Position numbers and translations under genes: made by a program | Source: Actinosynnema pretiosum | GTDB taxonomy: Bacteria; Actinomycetota; Actinomycetes; Mycobacteriales; Pseudonocardiaceae | Assembly (NCBI RefSeq): GCF_024171695.1 | Contig: NZ_JAMTCF010000021.1 | Location: 62,001 to 126,000, forward strand | Length of the DNA stretch: 64,000 bases | Direction of reading: 5' to 3' | Notes under the pieces: generated by a model | Databases searched by the model: none | Seen by the model: the letters and a program-made list of their open reading frames with translations, nothing else | Told to the model about the DNA's origin: nothing | Part shown: in pieces, positions 8,315 through 15,465 of the stretch | Numbering within the stretch: the stretch's first letter is position 1 | Layout of the letters: each line of letters opens with the position of its first letter

Positions 8315-9334
8315 GTGACCGACTCACCCGCCACACCCGACCCGGCGCAGCCGTCACCCGCCGCGCCGCCCGCGCCGGAACCGGGGTTGGGGCTGCCCGC
8401 GCAAGCACAGGCGGTGCCGCCTCCGGCGGGCCACGCCCCGGAAACCCCGGCCGCGCAGGCAGCCGGGGCGGTGCCGCCTGCGCTGGAAGCGGGGACGGTG
8501 CCGAGCGTGCCGATGCCGGGATCTGGGCTGCCCGCGCCGGAACCAGGGGCGATGCCACACGCACAAGCGCCGGGATCTGGGCTGCCCGCGCAGGTATCGG
8601 GCGCACAGGCACCGGGGTCGGCACCGCACGCGCCGATGCCGGGACCTGGCCTGCCCGCGCCGGAACCAGGGGCGACGCCGTACGCGCAGGCGCCGGGCTC
8701 AACGCCGCCCGCGTCGATGCCGCCGCAGGCACCGCCCGCTGCCGTGCTGCCGGAACTGGTCCCCCTCCCTGCCTCACTCAGCGCGCCGGAAGCGGGTGAC
8801 GGGCCGGTTCGGGCCGAGGGGCAGTTGGGCGGACGCGCGTTCAGGATGCTCGTCGGCGGCATCGTGCTGGTCGGCGGGCTGGTGGTGACCGGGGCGCTGC
8901 TCTTCGGCGGTTCGGGTTCGGGTTCGGGCTCGGGGTCCGGTTCGGGGGTGGACGCCGGAGGTGGTGACGCGACCGCCGTCAGCGCAGGGCGGGACGAGCC
9001 GGAGTCCGGGCCGTTCACCCTGCGGGGCAGCATGACGCTGATGGATGGCGGTTCCGGTTACGCCGCCGTCGGGGACTGCGCGGGCACCGGGGGGTACGAC
9101 GACATCTCCGAGGGCACGCAGGTCACCGTCTACGACGCCTCGGGCAAGATCGTCGCCATCAGCGAGCTGACGAACTCGAACTACCTGTCCCTCGGGATGT
9201 GCCGGTTCAACTTCGCCGTCGAGGACGTCCCGGACGGCGAGCGGATCTACCAGGTCGAGGTGGCGCACCGGGGGAAGATCTCCTACACCGAGGACGACGC
9301 CAGGGCGGGCAAGATCAACCTGACCCTGGGGTGA
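8315..9334 (+). CDS. Pro/Ala-rich single-pass membrane protein with extracellular domain
   Basis: The product (339 residues from the GTG at 8315, preceded by CGGAGAG) has four parts. A roughly 180-residue cytoplasmic Pro/Ala/Gly region carries imperfect repeats of the type PGSGLPAPEPGAMPHAQA. One transmembrane helix follows (MLVGGIVLVGGLVVTGALLF, about 188-208). Next are a Gly-Ser linker of six GS pairs and a compact extracellular domain with two cysteines (GDCAGTGGYDDIS, GMCRFNF) likely forming a disulfide. The Pro-rich cytoplasmic plus small extracellular design is frequent in actinomycete hypothetical proteins. No catalytic motif is seen. A convergent terminator follows 10 bp after the stop. 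Confidence 0.8.
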   Translation: MTDSPATPDPAQPSPAAPPAPEPGLGLPAQAQAVPPPAGHAPETPAAQAAGAVPPALEAGTVPSVPMPGSGLPAPEPGAMPHAQAPGSGLPAQVSGAQAPGSAPHAPMPGPGLPAPEPGATPYAQAPGSTPPASMPPQAPPAAVLPELVPLPASLSAPEAGDGPVRAEGQLGGRAFRMLVGGIVLVGGLVVTGALLFGGSGSGSGSGSGSGVDAGGGDATAVSAGRDEPESGPFTLRGSMTLMDGGSGYAAVGDCAGTGGYDDISEGTQVTVYDASGKIVAISELTNSNYLSLGMCRFNFAVEDVPDGERIYQVEVAHRGKISYTEDDARAGKINLTLG

Positions 9335-9343
9335 AAGCGCCGA

Positions 9344-9375
9344 GGGGCGGCCCGCCATCGCCGCGGGACCGCCCC
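9344..9375. terminator. Bidirectional hairpin between convergent genes
   Basis: GGGGCGGCCCGC (9344-9355) pairs with GCGGGACCGCCCC (9363-9375), with one bulged base and a loop of about 7 nt. It sits exactly between the stop of the Pro-rich membrane protein and the stop of pcaR, so it can serve both transcripts. Confidence 0.65.
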
Positions 9376-9379
9376 CGGC

Positions 9380-10129
9380 TCACTGCCGCAGGTCCTCCTC
9401 GATCAGCTTCGCCGCCGCCTGCAACGGCGCGAGGAGGTCGTCGCGGACGGACAGCGCGTTGCCCCGGCTGGTGTGCGCGGACACGTTCACCGCCGCCACC
9501 ACCCCGCGCGGGCCGCGCACCGGGACCGCCAAGGAGCGCAGGCCGTCCTCCAGCTCCTGGTCGACCAGCGCCCACCCCTGACCGCGCACCAGGTCCAGCT
9601 CGTGCCGCAACCGCCGCGCGTCGACGACCGTGCGCGCCGTCAACCGCTCCAGCCGCGCCTTCGCCAGGTACTCGTCCAGCCACGCCCGGTCCTGCGCGGC
9701 GAGCAGGACGCGGCCCATCGCGGTCGCGTGGGCGGGGAAGCGGGTGCCCACGCTGATCGTCACGGACATGATCCGCTTGGTCGGCACGCGCGCCACGTAC
9801 ACCACCCGGTCGCCGTCGAGCACCGACATCGAGCACGACTCGCGGACCTGCGCGGCGAGCTTCTCCAGGTGCGGCTGGGCCAGGGCGGGCAGGGACAGGC
9901 TGGACAGGTAGGCGTGGCCGAGCTGGAGCACCTGCGGGCGCAGCGCGAACAGCCTGCCGTCCGAGCGCACGTACCCGAGCGCGACCAGCGTGTGCAGGAA
10001 CCTCCGGGCCGCCGCCCTGGTCAACCCGGTGATCCTGGCGACCTGGCTGAGCGTCAGCTCCGGGTGGTCGGCGTCGAACGCCCTGATCACCAGCAGCCCC
10101 CTGGCCAGCGACTGGACGAAGTCAGCCAT
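9380..10129 (-). CDS. pcaR: IclR-family regulator of the pca operon
   Basis: A 249-residue IclR-family protein of the PcaR/PcaU/PobR branch, which senses beta-ketoadipate-pathway intermediates. The N-terminal winged helix-turn-helix (LTLSQVARITGLTRAAARRF, about 25-45) is followed by the IclR effector domain (about 75-249) with the SVTISVGTRFPAHATAMGRV block. The ATG at 10129 overlaps the end of pcaC by 8 bp (GATGGCTGA), so it is the last gene of the catabolic operon and would be co-transcribed with it, an autoregulatory arrangement. Whether it activates or represses cannot be read from sequence. Confidence 0.9.
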   Translation of the reverse strand: MADFVQSLARGLLVIRAFDADHPELTLSQVARITGLTRAAARRFLHTLVALGYVRSDGRLFALRPQVLQLGHAYLSSLSLPALAQPHLEKLAAQVRESCSMSVLDGDRVVYVARVPTKRIMSVTISVGTRFPAHATAMGRVLLAAQDRAWLDEYLAKARLERLTARTVVDARRLRHELDLVRGQGWALVDQELEDGLRSLAVPVRGPRGVVAAVNVSAHTSRGNALSVRDDLLAPLQAAAKLIEEDLRQ

Positions 10130-10979
10130 CGGCGAGCACCCGCCGCGCCACCTCGAACGCCCGGTTCGCGGCGGGCAGCCCGGCGTACGCGCCGACCTGG
10201 AGCAGCACCTCCGCGATCTCGTCGCGGCTGACGCCGTTGCGCAGCGCCCCGGCGACGTGCAGCGCCAGCTCCCGCTCGTGGCCGAGCGCGGCGAGCACGG
10301 ACAGCGCCACGCACGACCGGGTCCGCAGGTCGAGACCGGGCCGGGTCCACACCGCGCCCCAGGCGGTCTCGGTGGCGTAGCGCTGGAAGTCCGCGCCGAA
10401 CGGGTCCTGGGCGGCCCGGTCGACGTGCGCGTCCCCGAGCACCGCCCGCCGCACGGCCATGCCCGCCTCGTAGCGGTCCGGCGCGCCGGGGGCGGCAGGG
10501 CCGAGTCGGCTGGCAGGGGCGGGGTGGGCGGCAGGGCCGAGTTGGGCAGCAGGGTCAGGTTGGGCGGCGGGACGCACCGGGCCGTCGGGGGCGACCGGCG
10601 CCCCACCTGGCCCCTGGGAATCGTGGTGCGCAGGAGAGCCGGAGGCGGAAGGCGCCCGGCCGAACGCCTCGGAACCTGGGCGCACCGGAGACTCGGAAGC
10701 GACCTGCGCCCCACCGGGCGCCTGCAGGCCGGGGCGCACCGGGGGCTCGGAGGCAACCCGCCCGTCGGGTGCCAGGGGGCCCGGGCCGCTCGTGGCCTCC
10801 GGAGCGGACCCAGCCGGGTGGACCGACCCGCCCGCCCCTTCAGCGCCCAGCCCCGCAGCGCCCGGTTCAGGCCCGGCCGAGCGGGTCGAACCGCCCGCCT
10901 CCCTGCCCCCGGCAGCGCCTCTCGACGCCTCCCCGGCAGCGCCTCCCCCCGCCTCGCCTCCCCCCACCTCGCCGCTCAC
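10122..10979 (-). CDS. pcaC: 4-carboxymuconolactone decarboxylase with long low-complexity N-terminal extension
   Basis: The C-terminal 125 residues, from PDRYEAGMAVRRAVLGD, form a typical PcaC that converts 4-carboxymuconolactone to beta-ketoadipate enol-lactone. The motif HVAGALRNGVSRDEIAEVLL carries the family His. The frame is open from a GTG at 10979 that overlaps the pcaD stop (GTGA). It therefore encodes about 160 extra residues rich in Gly, Ala, Pro and Ser with imperfect repeats (PVRPGLQAPGGAQVASESPV and variants). Normal PcaC is about 130 residues. In several actinobacteria PcaD and PcaC are fused as PcaL, so this stretch may be an expanded former linker. An internal start near 10458 (MAVRR) would remove part of the conserved N-terminus, so the long form is preferred. 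Confidence 0.8.
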   Translation of the reverse strand: MSGEVGGGEAGGGAAGEASRGAAGGREAGGSTRSAGPEPGAAGLGAEGAGGSVHPAGSAPEATSGPGPLAPDGRVASEPPVRPGLQAPGGAQVASESPVRPGSEAFGRAPSASGSPAHHDSQGPGGAPVAPDGPVRPAAQPDPAAQLGPAAHPAPASRLGPAAPGAPDRYEAGMAVRRAVLGDAHVDRAAQDPFGADFQRYATETAWGAVWTRPGLDLRTRSCVALSVLAALGHERELALHVAGALRNGVSRDEIAEVLLQVGAYAGLPAANRAFEVARRVLADG

Positions 10980-11719
10980 GGCCGCCCCACCAGGTGCGGC
11001 ACCAGCAGCTCCGCGACCGCGTCCGGCGACTCCACCACAGCCAGGTGCGCCCCTGGCACCACGTGGAACTCCGCGCCCGGCACCGCTTCCGCGATCGCCT
11101 TCCCGTGCTCCGGCGGTGTCCCCGTGTCCTCCGCCCCCGCGATCACCAGCGTGGGCGCGGTGATCCCCGGCAGCAGTGGCCGCAGGTCCAGCCTCGCCAG
11201 CGCGCCGCACGCCGCCGCGTACGACAGCGGGTCCACCTCGGACAGGCCCGCCAGCAGCCCCGCCCCGCGCGCCCCGAACGCCGGGGTGAACCACCGGGCC
11301 GCCGTGCCCTCGGCGGTCGCGCCGACGCCGCGCGCCAGCACCAGGTCCGCCCGCGCGCGCCACGGCTCGGGGTCGTCGAAGAACGCCGTGGTGCAGCACA
11401 GGGCCAGCCGCTCCACCCGGTCCGGGGCGTGCGCGGCCAACCACACGCCGACCATCGCCCCCAGCGACACCCCGGCGTGCCGGAACGCCCGCACCCCCAG
11501 CGAGTCCAGCAGCGCGAGCACCCCCCGCCCGAGGTCGCCGACGTCGCGGAACGCGCGCGGCGCGCTGCCGCCGTGGCCGGGGTGGTCGACGCGGATCACC
11601 CGGAAGTGCCGCTCCAGCACCGGGAGCAGCGGGTCCCACAGGGCCGTGGTGGTGCCGAGCGAGCTGCCCAGCACGAGCACCGGGGCGTCGCGCGGGCCGC
11701 TGTCCACGTGGTGCGGCAA
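10976..11719 (-). CDS. pcaD: 3-oxoadipate enol-lactonase
   Basis: A 247-residue alpha/beta hydrolase that opens beta-ketoadipate enol-lactone to beta-ketoadipate. Visible are the oxyanion strand VLVLGSSLGTTTALWDPL, the nucleophile elbow HAGVSLGAMVG (Ser about residue 90), a catalytic-Asp region VIAGAEDTGTPPEHG and the C-terminal His in VPGAHLAVVE. The TTG at 11719 gives the normal family N-terminus (LPHHVDSGPRDAPVLVLG); a slightly shorter GTG at VDSG is the alternative. It starts 16 bp after the pcaG stop, and its own stop overlaps the pcaC start, so the genes are translationally coupled. Confidence 0.9.
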   Translation of the reverse strand: MPHHVDSGPRDAPVLVLGSSLGTTTALWDPLLPVLERHFRVIRVDHPGHGGSAPRAFRDVGDLGRGVLALLDSLGVRAFRHAGVSLGAMVGVWLAAHAPDRVERLALCCTTAFFDDPEPWRARADLVLARGVGATAEGTAARWFTPAFGARGAGLLAGLSEVDPLSYAAACGALARLDLRPLLPGITAPTLVIAGAEDTGTPPEHGKAIAEAVPGAEFHVVPGAHLAVVESPDAVAELLVPHLVGRP

Positions 11720-11735
11720 CGGCCCGGCGGCCCGG

Positions 11736-12302
11736 TCAGAGGTCGAAGAAGACGGTTTCACGTTCCCCCTGCAGGTGGATGTCGAAGCGGTACCCGCCGG
11801 GCGCCGCCGCAGCGACGAGCGTGGCTCGCGCGGCCGGGGCGGGGATCGCCGCCAGCACCGGGTCGTCGGCGTTGGCGGGCTCGTCGGGGAAGTAGATCCG
11901 GGTGACCAGCCGCACCAGCAGCCCACGGCAGAACACCGAGACGTCCAGGTGCGGGGCCTGCGCGCGGCCGTCGCCGAACGGCACCGGGCCGGGTTTCACG
12001 GTCAGCAGCCGGAACTCCCCCGACGGCGCGGTGTCGCTGCGCGAGAAGCCCCGGAAACCGTGGCGCGACACCGGACCGCGCGGGTCGTCGGGGTGGTCGA
12101 ACCGGCCGTCGGGGTCGGCCTGCCAGGTCTCCACGACCGCGTCGGCGACCGGCTCGCCCGCCCCGTCCCGCACGGTCCCGGTGATCCAGAACGCGCCCGG
12201 CGTGCCCTCGGCCACGGCGTAGCAGCCGTCCGCCCACGGCAGGGCGACGCCGTGGAACGGGCCGACGGTCTGCGACGGCGTGGGCCGCCACCGCTCAGTC
12301 AT
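11736..12302 (-). CDS. pcaG: Protocatechuate 3,4-dioxygenase alpha subunit
   Basis: A 188-residue subunit of the intradiol ring-cleaving dioxygenase that converts protocatechuate to 3-carboxy-cis,cis-muconate. The N-terminus TPSQTVGPFHGVALPW and the ITGTVRDGAGEPVADAVVETWQADPDGRF block are typical of the alpha chain. The alpha chain shapes the active site but does not supply the iron ligands. It ends with GYRFDIHLQGERETVFFDL. The ATG at 12302 overlaps the 3' end of pcaH by 8 bp (ATGACTGAG), which supports the start and stoichiometric translation of the two subunits. Confidence 0.94.
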   Translation of the reverse strand: MTERWRPTPSQTVGPFHGVALPWADGCYAVAEGTPGAFWITGTVRDGAGEPVADAVVETWQADPDGRFDHPDDPRGPVSRHGFRGFSRSDTAPSGEFRLLTVKPGPVPFGDGRAQAPHLDVSVFCRGLLVRLVTRIYFPDEPANADDPVLAAIPAPAARATLVAAAAPGGYRFDIHLQGERETVFFDL

Positions 12303-13011
12303 CGTCGTCCCCCAGCGGCGTGGGGTCCTTGCCGCGCAGCACGATGTCCCAGCGGTAGCCCAGCGACCGCTCGGGCACCGTGCGGCCCAGGTCGAACGCG
12401 GCCACCAGCGACGCGCGGGCCGCCTCGTCGCGCACCGAGTTGAACACCGGGTCCAGCGGCAGCAGCGGGTCGCCGGGGAAGTACACCTGGGTGATCAGCC
12501 GCTGGGTGAACGCGGAGCCGAACAGCGAGAAGTGGACGTGCGCGGGCCGCCAGGCGTTGTCGTGGTTGCGCCACGGGTACGCGCCCGGCCGGACGGTGGT
12601 GAACGAGTACGCCCCGGTCGGGTCCGTGACGCACCGCCCGACCCCGGTGAAGTTCGGGTCGAGCGGCGCGGGGTGCCGGTCGGCGTCGTGCCGGTAGCGA
12701 CCGGCCGCGTTCGCCTGCCACACCTCCACGAGCGCACCGGCCACCGGCCGCCCACCACCGTCGAGCACCCGCCCGGACAGGGTGATCCGCTGCCCGATCG
12801 GCTCACCGGGGTGACCGGCGGTGAGGTCGTGGTCGTGCTCCCCCACCCGGTCCGCGCCGAGCAGCGGCCCGGTCACCTCGGTGAGCCGCTGAGGCAGGAG
12901 CACCAGCGGTCTGCGCGGGGCGCGCAGCGCGTTGGAGCGGTACGCCGGGAAGTCCACCGGCGGCTGGGACCCGTGGTCCCGCCGGTACTCGGGGATCGTC
13001 GTGCTCGGCAA
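12295..13011 (-). CDS. pcaH: Protocatechuate 3,4-dioxygenase beta subunit
   Basis: A 238-residue catalytic, iron-binding subunit of protocatechuate 3,4-dioxygenase. The Fe(III) ligands can be located: Tyr in NAAGRYRHDAD, Tyr in GAYPWRNHDNAW, and the two His of RPAHVHFSLFG. The N-terminal PPVDFPAYRSNALRAPRRPL is typical of the beta chain. The TTG at 13011 is the only reasonable start, with GAGGGG just upstream. A 142-bp gap with a hairpin separates it from pcaJ, the largest gap inside the operon. The acidic DDDD tail overlaps the pcaG start. Confidence 0.94.
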   Translation of the reverse strand: MPSTTIPEYRRDHGSQPPVDFPAYRSNALRAPRRPLVLLPQRLTEVTGPLLGADRVGEHDHDLTAGHPGEPIGQRITLSGRVLDGGGRPVAGALVEVWQANAAGRYRHDADRHPAPLDPNFTGVGRCVTDPTGAYSFTTVRPGAYPWRNHDNAWRPAHVHFSLFGSAFTQRLITQVYFPGDPLLPLDPVFNSVRDEAARASLVAAFDLGRTVPERSLGYRWDIVLRGKDPTPLGDDDD

Positions 13012-13105
13012 CGCGGCCCCTCTCGATCAGCTCAACGGCCCGGTCGGCTCAACGGCCCGATCGGCCCAGTTCGGCCCAACGGCTCAGCTCAACGGCTCGG
13101 GTGCC

Positions 13106-13139
13106 CGGACGCCCAGGTTCCCGGACGCCTGGGTGTCCG
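13106..13139. other. Intercistronic hairpin between pcaJ and pcaH
   Basis: CGGACGCCCAGG (13106-13117) pairs with CCTGGGTGTCCG (13128-13139) with one mismatch. Upstream on the plus strand lie several repeats of CAACGG(C)CC/T (about 13031-13098). The element sits in the 142-bp gap between pcaJ and pcaH and could act as an mRNA processing or partial termination site setting the ratio of CoA-transferase to dioxygenase messages. Confidence 0.45.
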
Positions 13140-13153
13140 GATGACCGGTCCGC

Positions 13154-13909
13154 TCACCCACCCCTGCGCGCGGTCAGCTCCCGCAGCACCGCCAACTCCT
13201 CCGCGCTCGGCGGCGCGCTCTCCTCCAAGTCCTCCGCCACCCGCAGGTCCCACTCGGTGCGCTCGCGCGCGGTCGCCACGTCCACCCCTGGGTGCAGCGC
13301 CGTCAGCACCAGCTCGCACGTCCGCGGGTCCGGCCGCAGCACCCCGAGATCGGTGATCACCACCTGCGGCCCGGCCCCGGTGAGCCCGAGCCGCTCCCGC
13401 TCCCCCGGCCCCGACCCGTGCCCGAACGAGGTGACGAAGTCGACCCGCTCCACGAACACCCGCCTGCTCTGCCGCACCACCACCACGACCTCCCCGCACG
13501 ACGCCGCGATCTCCGGCGCCCCACCGGCCCCCGGCAACCGCACCGACGGCGCCCCGTAGTCCCCCACCGCCGTGGTGTTGATGTTCGCGAACCGGTCGAC
13601 CTGCGCGGCCCCGAGGAACCCGACGTCGATCCGCCCCGGCTGCAACCAGTAGTTGAAGACCTCAGGCACCCCGATCACGCTCACCGCCGTCTCCGCGAGC
13701 ACGCCGTCGCCGATGGACAGCGGCAGCACGTCCGGCTTCGCGCCGATCGTGCCGGACTCGTAGACCAGCACGAGGTCGGGCGCGTGCGTGCGCCGCGCCA
13801 GGTTCGCCGCGGTGCTGGGCAGCCCGATGCCGACGAAGCACACCGCGCCGTCGCGCAGGGCCCGCGCGGCGGCGACCGTCATCATCTCGTCCGAGGTGTG
13901 CCCGGTCAC
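13154..13909 (-). CDS. pcaJ: 3-oxoadipate CoA-transferase subunit B
   Basis: A 251-residue beta subunit of the CoA transferase that activates beta-ketoadipate with succinyl-CoA. The catalytic Glu lies in LVYESGTIGAKPD (about residue 52), and FVGIGLPSTAANLARR matches the family N-terminal motif. The GTG at 13909 overlaps the pcaI stop by 4 bp (GTGA), giving coupled translation of the two subunits. Homologous CoA-transferase-like pairs also act in steroid ring degradation (IpdAB). Its place in an otherwise complete pca operon makes the oxoadipate role the best call. Confidence 0.9.
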   Translation of the reverse strand: MTGHTSDEMMTVAAARALRDGAVCFVGIGLPSTAANLARRTHAPDLVLVYESGTIGAKPDVLPLSIGDGVLAETAVSVIGVPEVFNYWLQPGRIDVGFLGAAQVDRFANINTTAVGDYGAPSVRLPGAGGAPEIAASCGEVVVVVRQSRRVFVERVDFVTSFGHGSGPGERERLGLTGAGPQVVITDLGVLRPDPRTCELVLTALHPGVDVATARERTEWDLRVAEDLEESAPPSAEELAVLRELTARRGG

Positions 13910-14703
13910 CGCAGTCCTCCCAACCAGCGGGAGAACTCCTCGCGGCTGCGGCTGATCGCGTCCCACGCGGAGTACGCGGCGTTGTCGCGGGTGGAGTAGC
14001 CGTGCGCGTACGAGGGGTGCGCCCCTCCCGGCACGACGGCGACCCGGTCGACCACCCAGTGCGGCAGCACGACCGCGCCGGGCACCGGCTCCAGCACGTC
14101 CACGACCTCCTCCACGGTCACCAGCGACCGCTTCGCGGCGAGCACCGCCTCCTTCTGCACCCCGGTGATCCCCCAGTACTGCACGTTGCCCTCCCGGTCG
14201 GCGCGCTGGGCGTGCACGACCGCGCTGTCCAGCCGCAGCGCGGACACCGCCGCGAGCACCTCCCCGGTGAACGGGCAGGTGATCTGCTTGATGCTGTCGG
14301 TGCGCCCCACCAGGTCCGTGCCCGCGTACCCGCGCAGCACCGCGAACGGCAGCCCGGACGCGGCGGCGGCGTACCGGTTGGCCATGCCCGCGTGGCTGTG
14401 CTCCTCCAGCTCCAGCGGCGCGGGCCAGCCGTGCTCGACGGCGTCGCGGAACCGGTGCAGCGAGCCCACTCCGGGGTTGCCGCCCCAGGAGAACACGAGC
14501 TTGCGCGCGCAGCCCGCGCCGATCATCCGGTCGTAGATCACGTCGGGGGTCATCCGCACCAGGGTGAGGTCGCGGCGGCCCTGCCGGATGGCCTCGTTGC
14601 CCGCCTCGAACGGGATCAGGTGCGTGAACCCCTCGAAGGCGGTGGTGTCCCCGTCGCGCACCACCTCCTCGACGCCGTCGGCGAGGGACGTGAGAACGGC
14701 CAT
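13906..14703 (-). CDS. pcaI: 3-oxoadipate CoA-transferase subunit A
   Basis: A 265-residue alpha subunit, first gene of the pca operon. The actinobacterial form of this family is visible in FEGFTHLIPFEAGNEAIRQG, LTLVRMTPDVIYDRMIGAG and KLVFSWGGNPGVGSLHRF. It partners with PcaJ to move CoA from succinyl-CoA to beta-ketoadipate; thiolysis of the product needs a PcaF thiolase that is not in this window. The ATG at 14703 is preceded by AGGAGG at ideal spacing. The operon promoter must lie in the 160 bp between this start and the divergent gene at 14863, where I see no strong operator palindrome. Confidence 0.9.
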   Translation of the reverse strand: MAVLTSLADGVEEVVRDGDTTAFEGFTHLIPFEAGNEAIRQGRRDLTLVRMTPDVIYDRMIGAGCARKLVFSWGGNPGVGSLHRFRDAVEHGWPAPLELEEHSHAGMANRYAAAASGLPFAVLRGYAGTDLVGRTDSIKQITCPFTGEVLAAVSALRLDSAVVHAQRADREGNVQYWGITGVQKEAVLAAKRSLVTVEEVVDVLEPVPGAVVLPHWVVDRVAVVPGGAHPSYAHGYSTRDNAAYSAWDAISRSREEFSRWLGGLR

Positions 14704-14862
14704 CCGACCTCCTGTGCGCTGTGCGAACACGGGTGCGGCACCCGAACGAGCCTATGGCCGCGCGGGCGGGGGCCGACAGGTCCGCGTGGAGCAGCGCTCG
14801 GTAACGGACGGCCGGTGGGGCACGATCAACCACGGAAGTTCGGCAGACCACTGGGGGATCGC

Positions 14863-15465
14863 ATGTCCGAGGAGCGGCTGACCCTGCACGAGCGGGCGGT
14901 GCTGCTCGTGCTCATGGCCGAGGCCCGCGAGCTGACCAACCCGCAGCTGCGGGAGGTCGCCGGGTTCACCCTGGACGGGGCGGCCAGGCGGCGGCTCAAC
15001 GACCTGGGGCTGGTGACCAGCACGAAGGTCGGCCGGGGCTTCGCGCACGAGCTGACCGACCGGGGCGCGGTGCGCTGCGCCGAGGAGCTGGGCGCGCCGA
15101 GGCACCCGAGGTCCGGGTACGCCGGTGGCGCGCTGGCCTCGGTGCTGGCCGGGCTGGGGCGGCACCTGGACGCGACCGGGGGCACGGTGGCCGAGGTGTT
15201 CCGGCCGGACCCGGTGGCGCTGGTGCTCGCGGCGCACGGCGCGGCCGGTGGCGGCAAGGGCGGTCCGGTGCGGCTGGCAGACCTGCGGGAGCGGCTGCTC
15301 GGGGTGCCGCGCGCGGACGTGGACCGGGCGCTGGGCGAGCTGGCGCTGCGCGAGGGCGTGCACCTGTGGGGCGAGGACGACCAGAAGGCGCTGACCGACC
15401 GGGACCGCGAGGCCGCGCTCGTGCTGGGCGGGACGGCGAGGCACCTGCTGGTCGTGGCGCCGTGA
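14863..15465 (+). CDS. Small winged-helix-like protein, first gene of a two-gene ATPase unit
   Basis: A 200-residue protein with no recognised name. The first 75 residues (LTLHERAVLLVLMAEARELT, NPQLREVAGF, AARRRLNDLGLVTSTKVG) read as a winged helix-turn-helix of the kind that senses or bridges DNA. The second half (about 120-200) looks like a second, similar helical domain (VRLADLRERLLGVPRADVDR, ALGELALREGVHLWGEDDQK). The ATG at 14863 follows GGGGG about 8 nt upstream. The stop overlaps the start of the large ATPase gene as TGATG, so the two are translationally coupled and likely act together, with this protein a plausible DNA-binding partner. It is divergent from pcaI. Confidence 0.75.
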   Translation: MSEERLTLHERAVLLVLMAEARELTNPQLREVAGFTLDGAARRRLNDLGLVTSTKVGRGFAHELTDRGAVRCAEELGAPRHPRSGYAGGALASVLAGLGRHLDATGGTVAEVFRPDPVALVLAAHGAAGGGKGGPVRLADLRERLLGVPRADVDRALGELALREGVHLWGEDDQKALTDRDREAALVLGGTARHLLVVAP

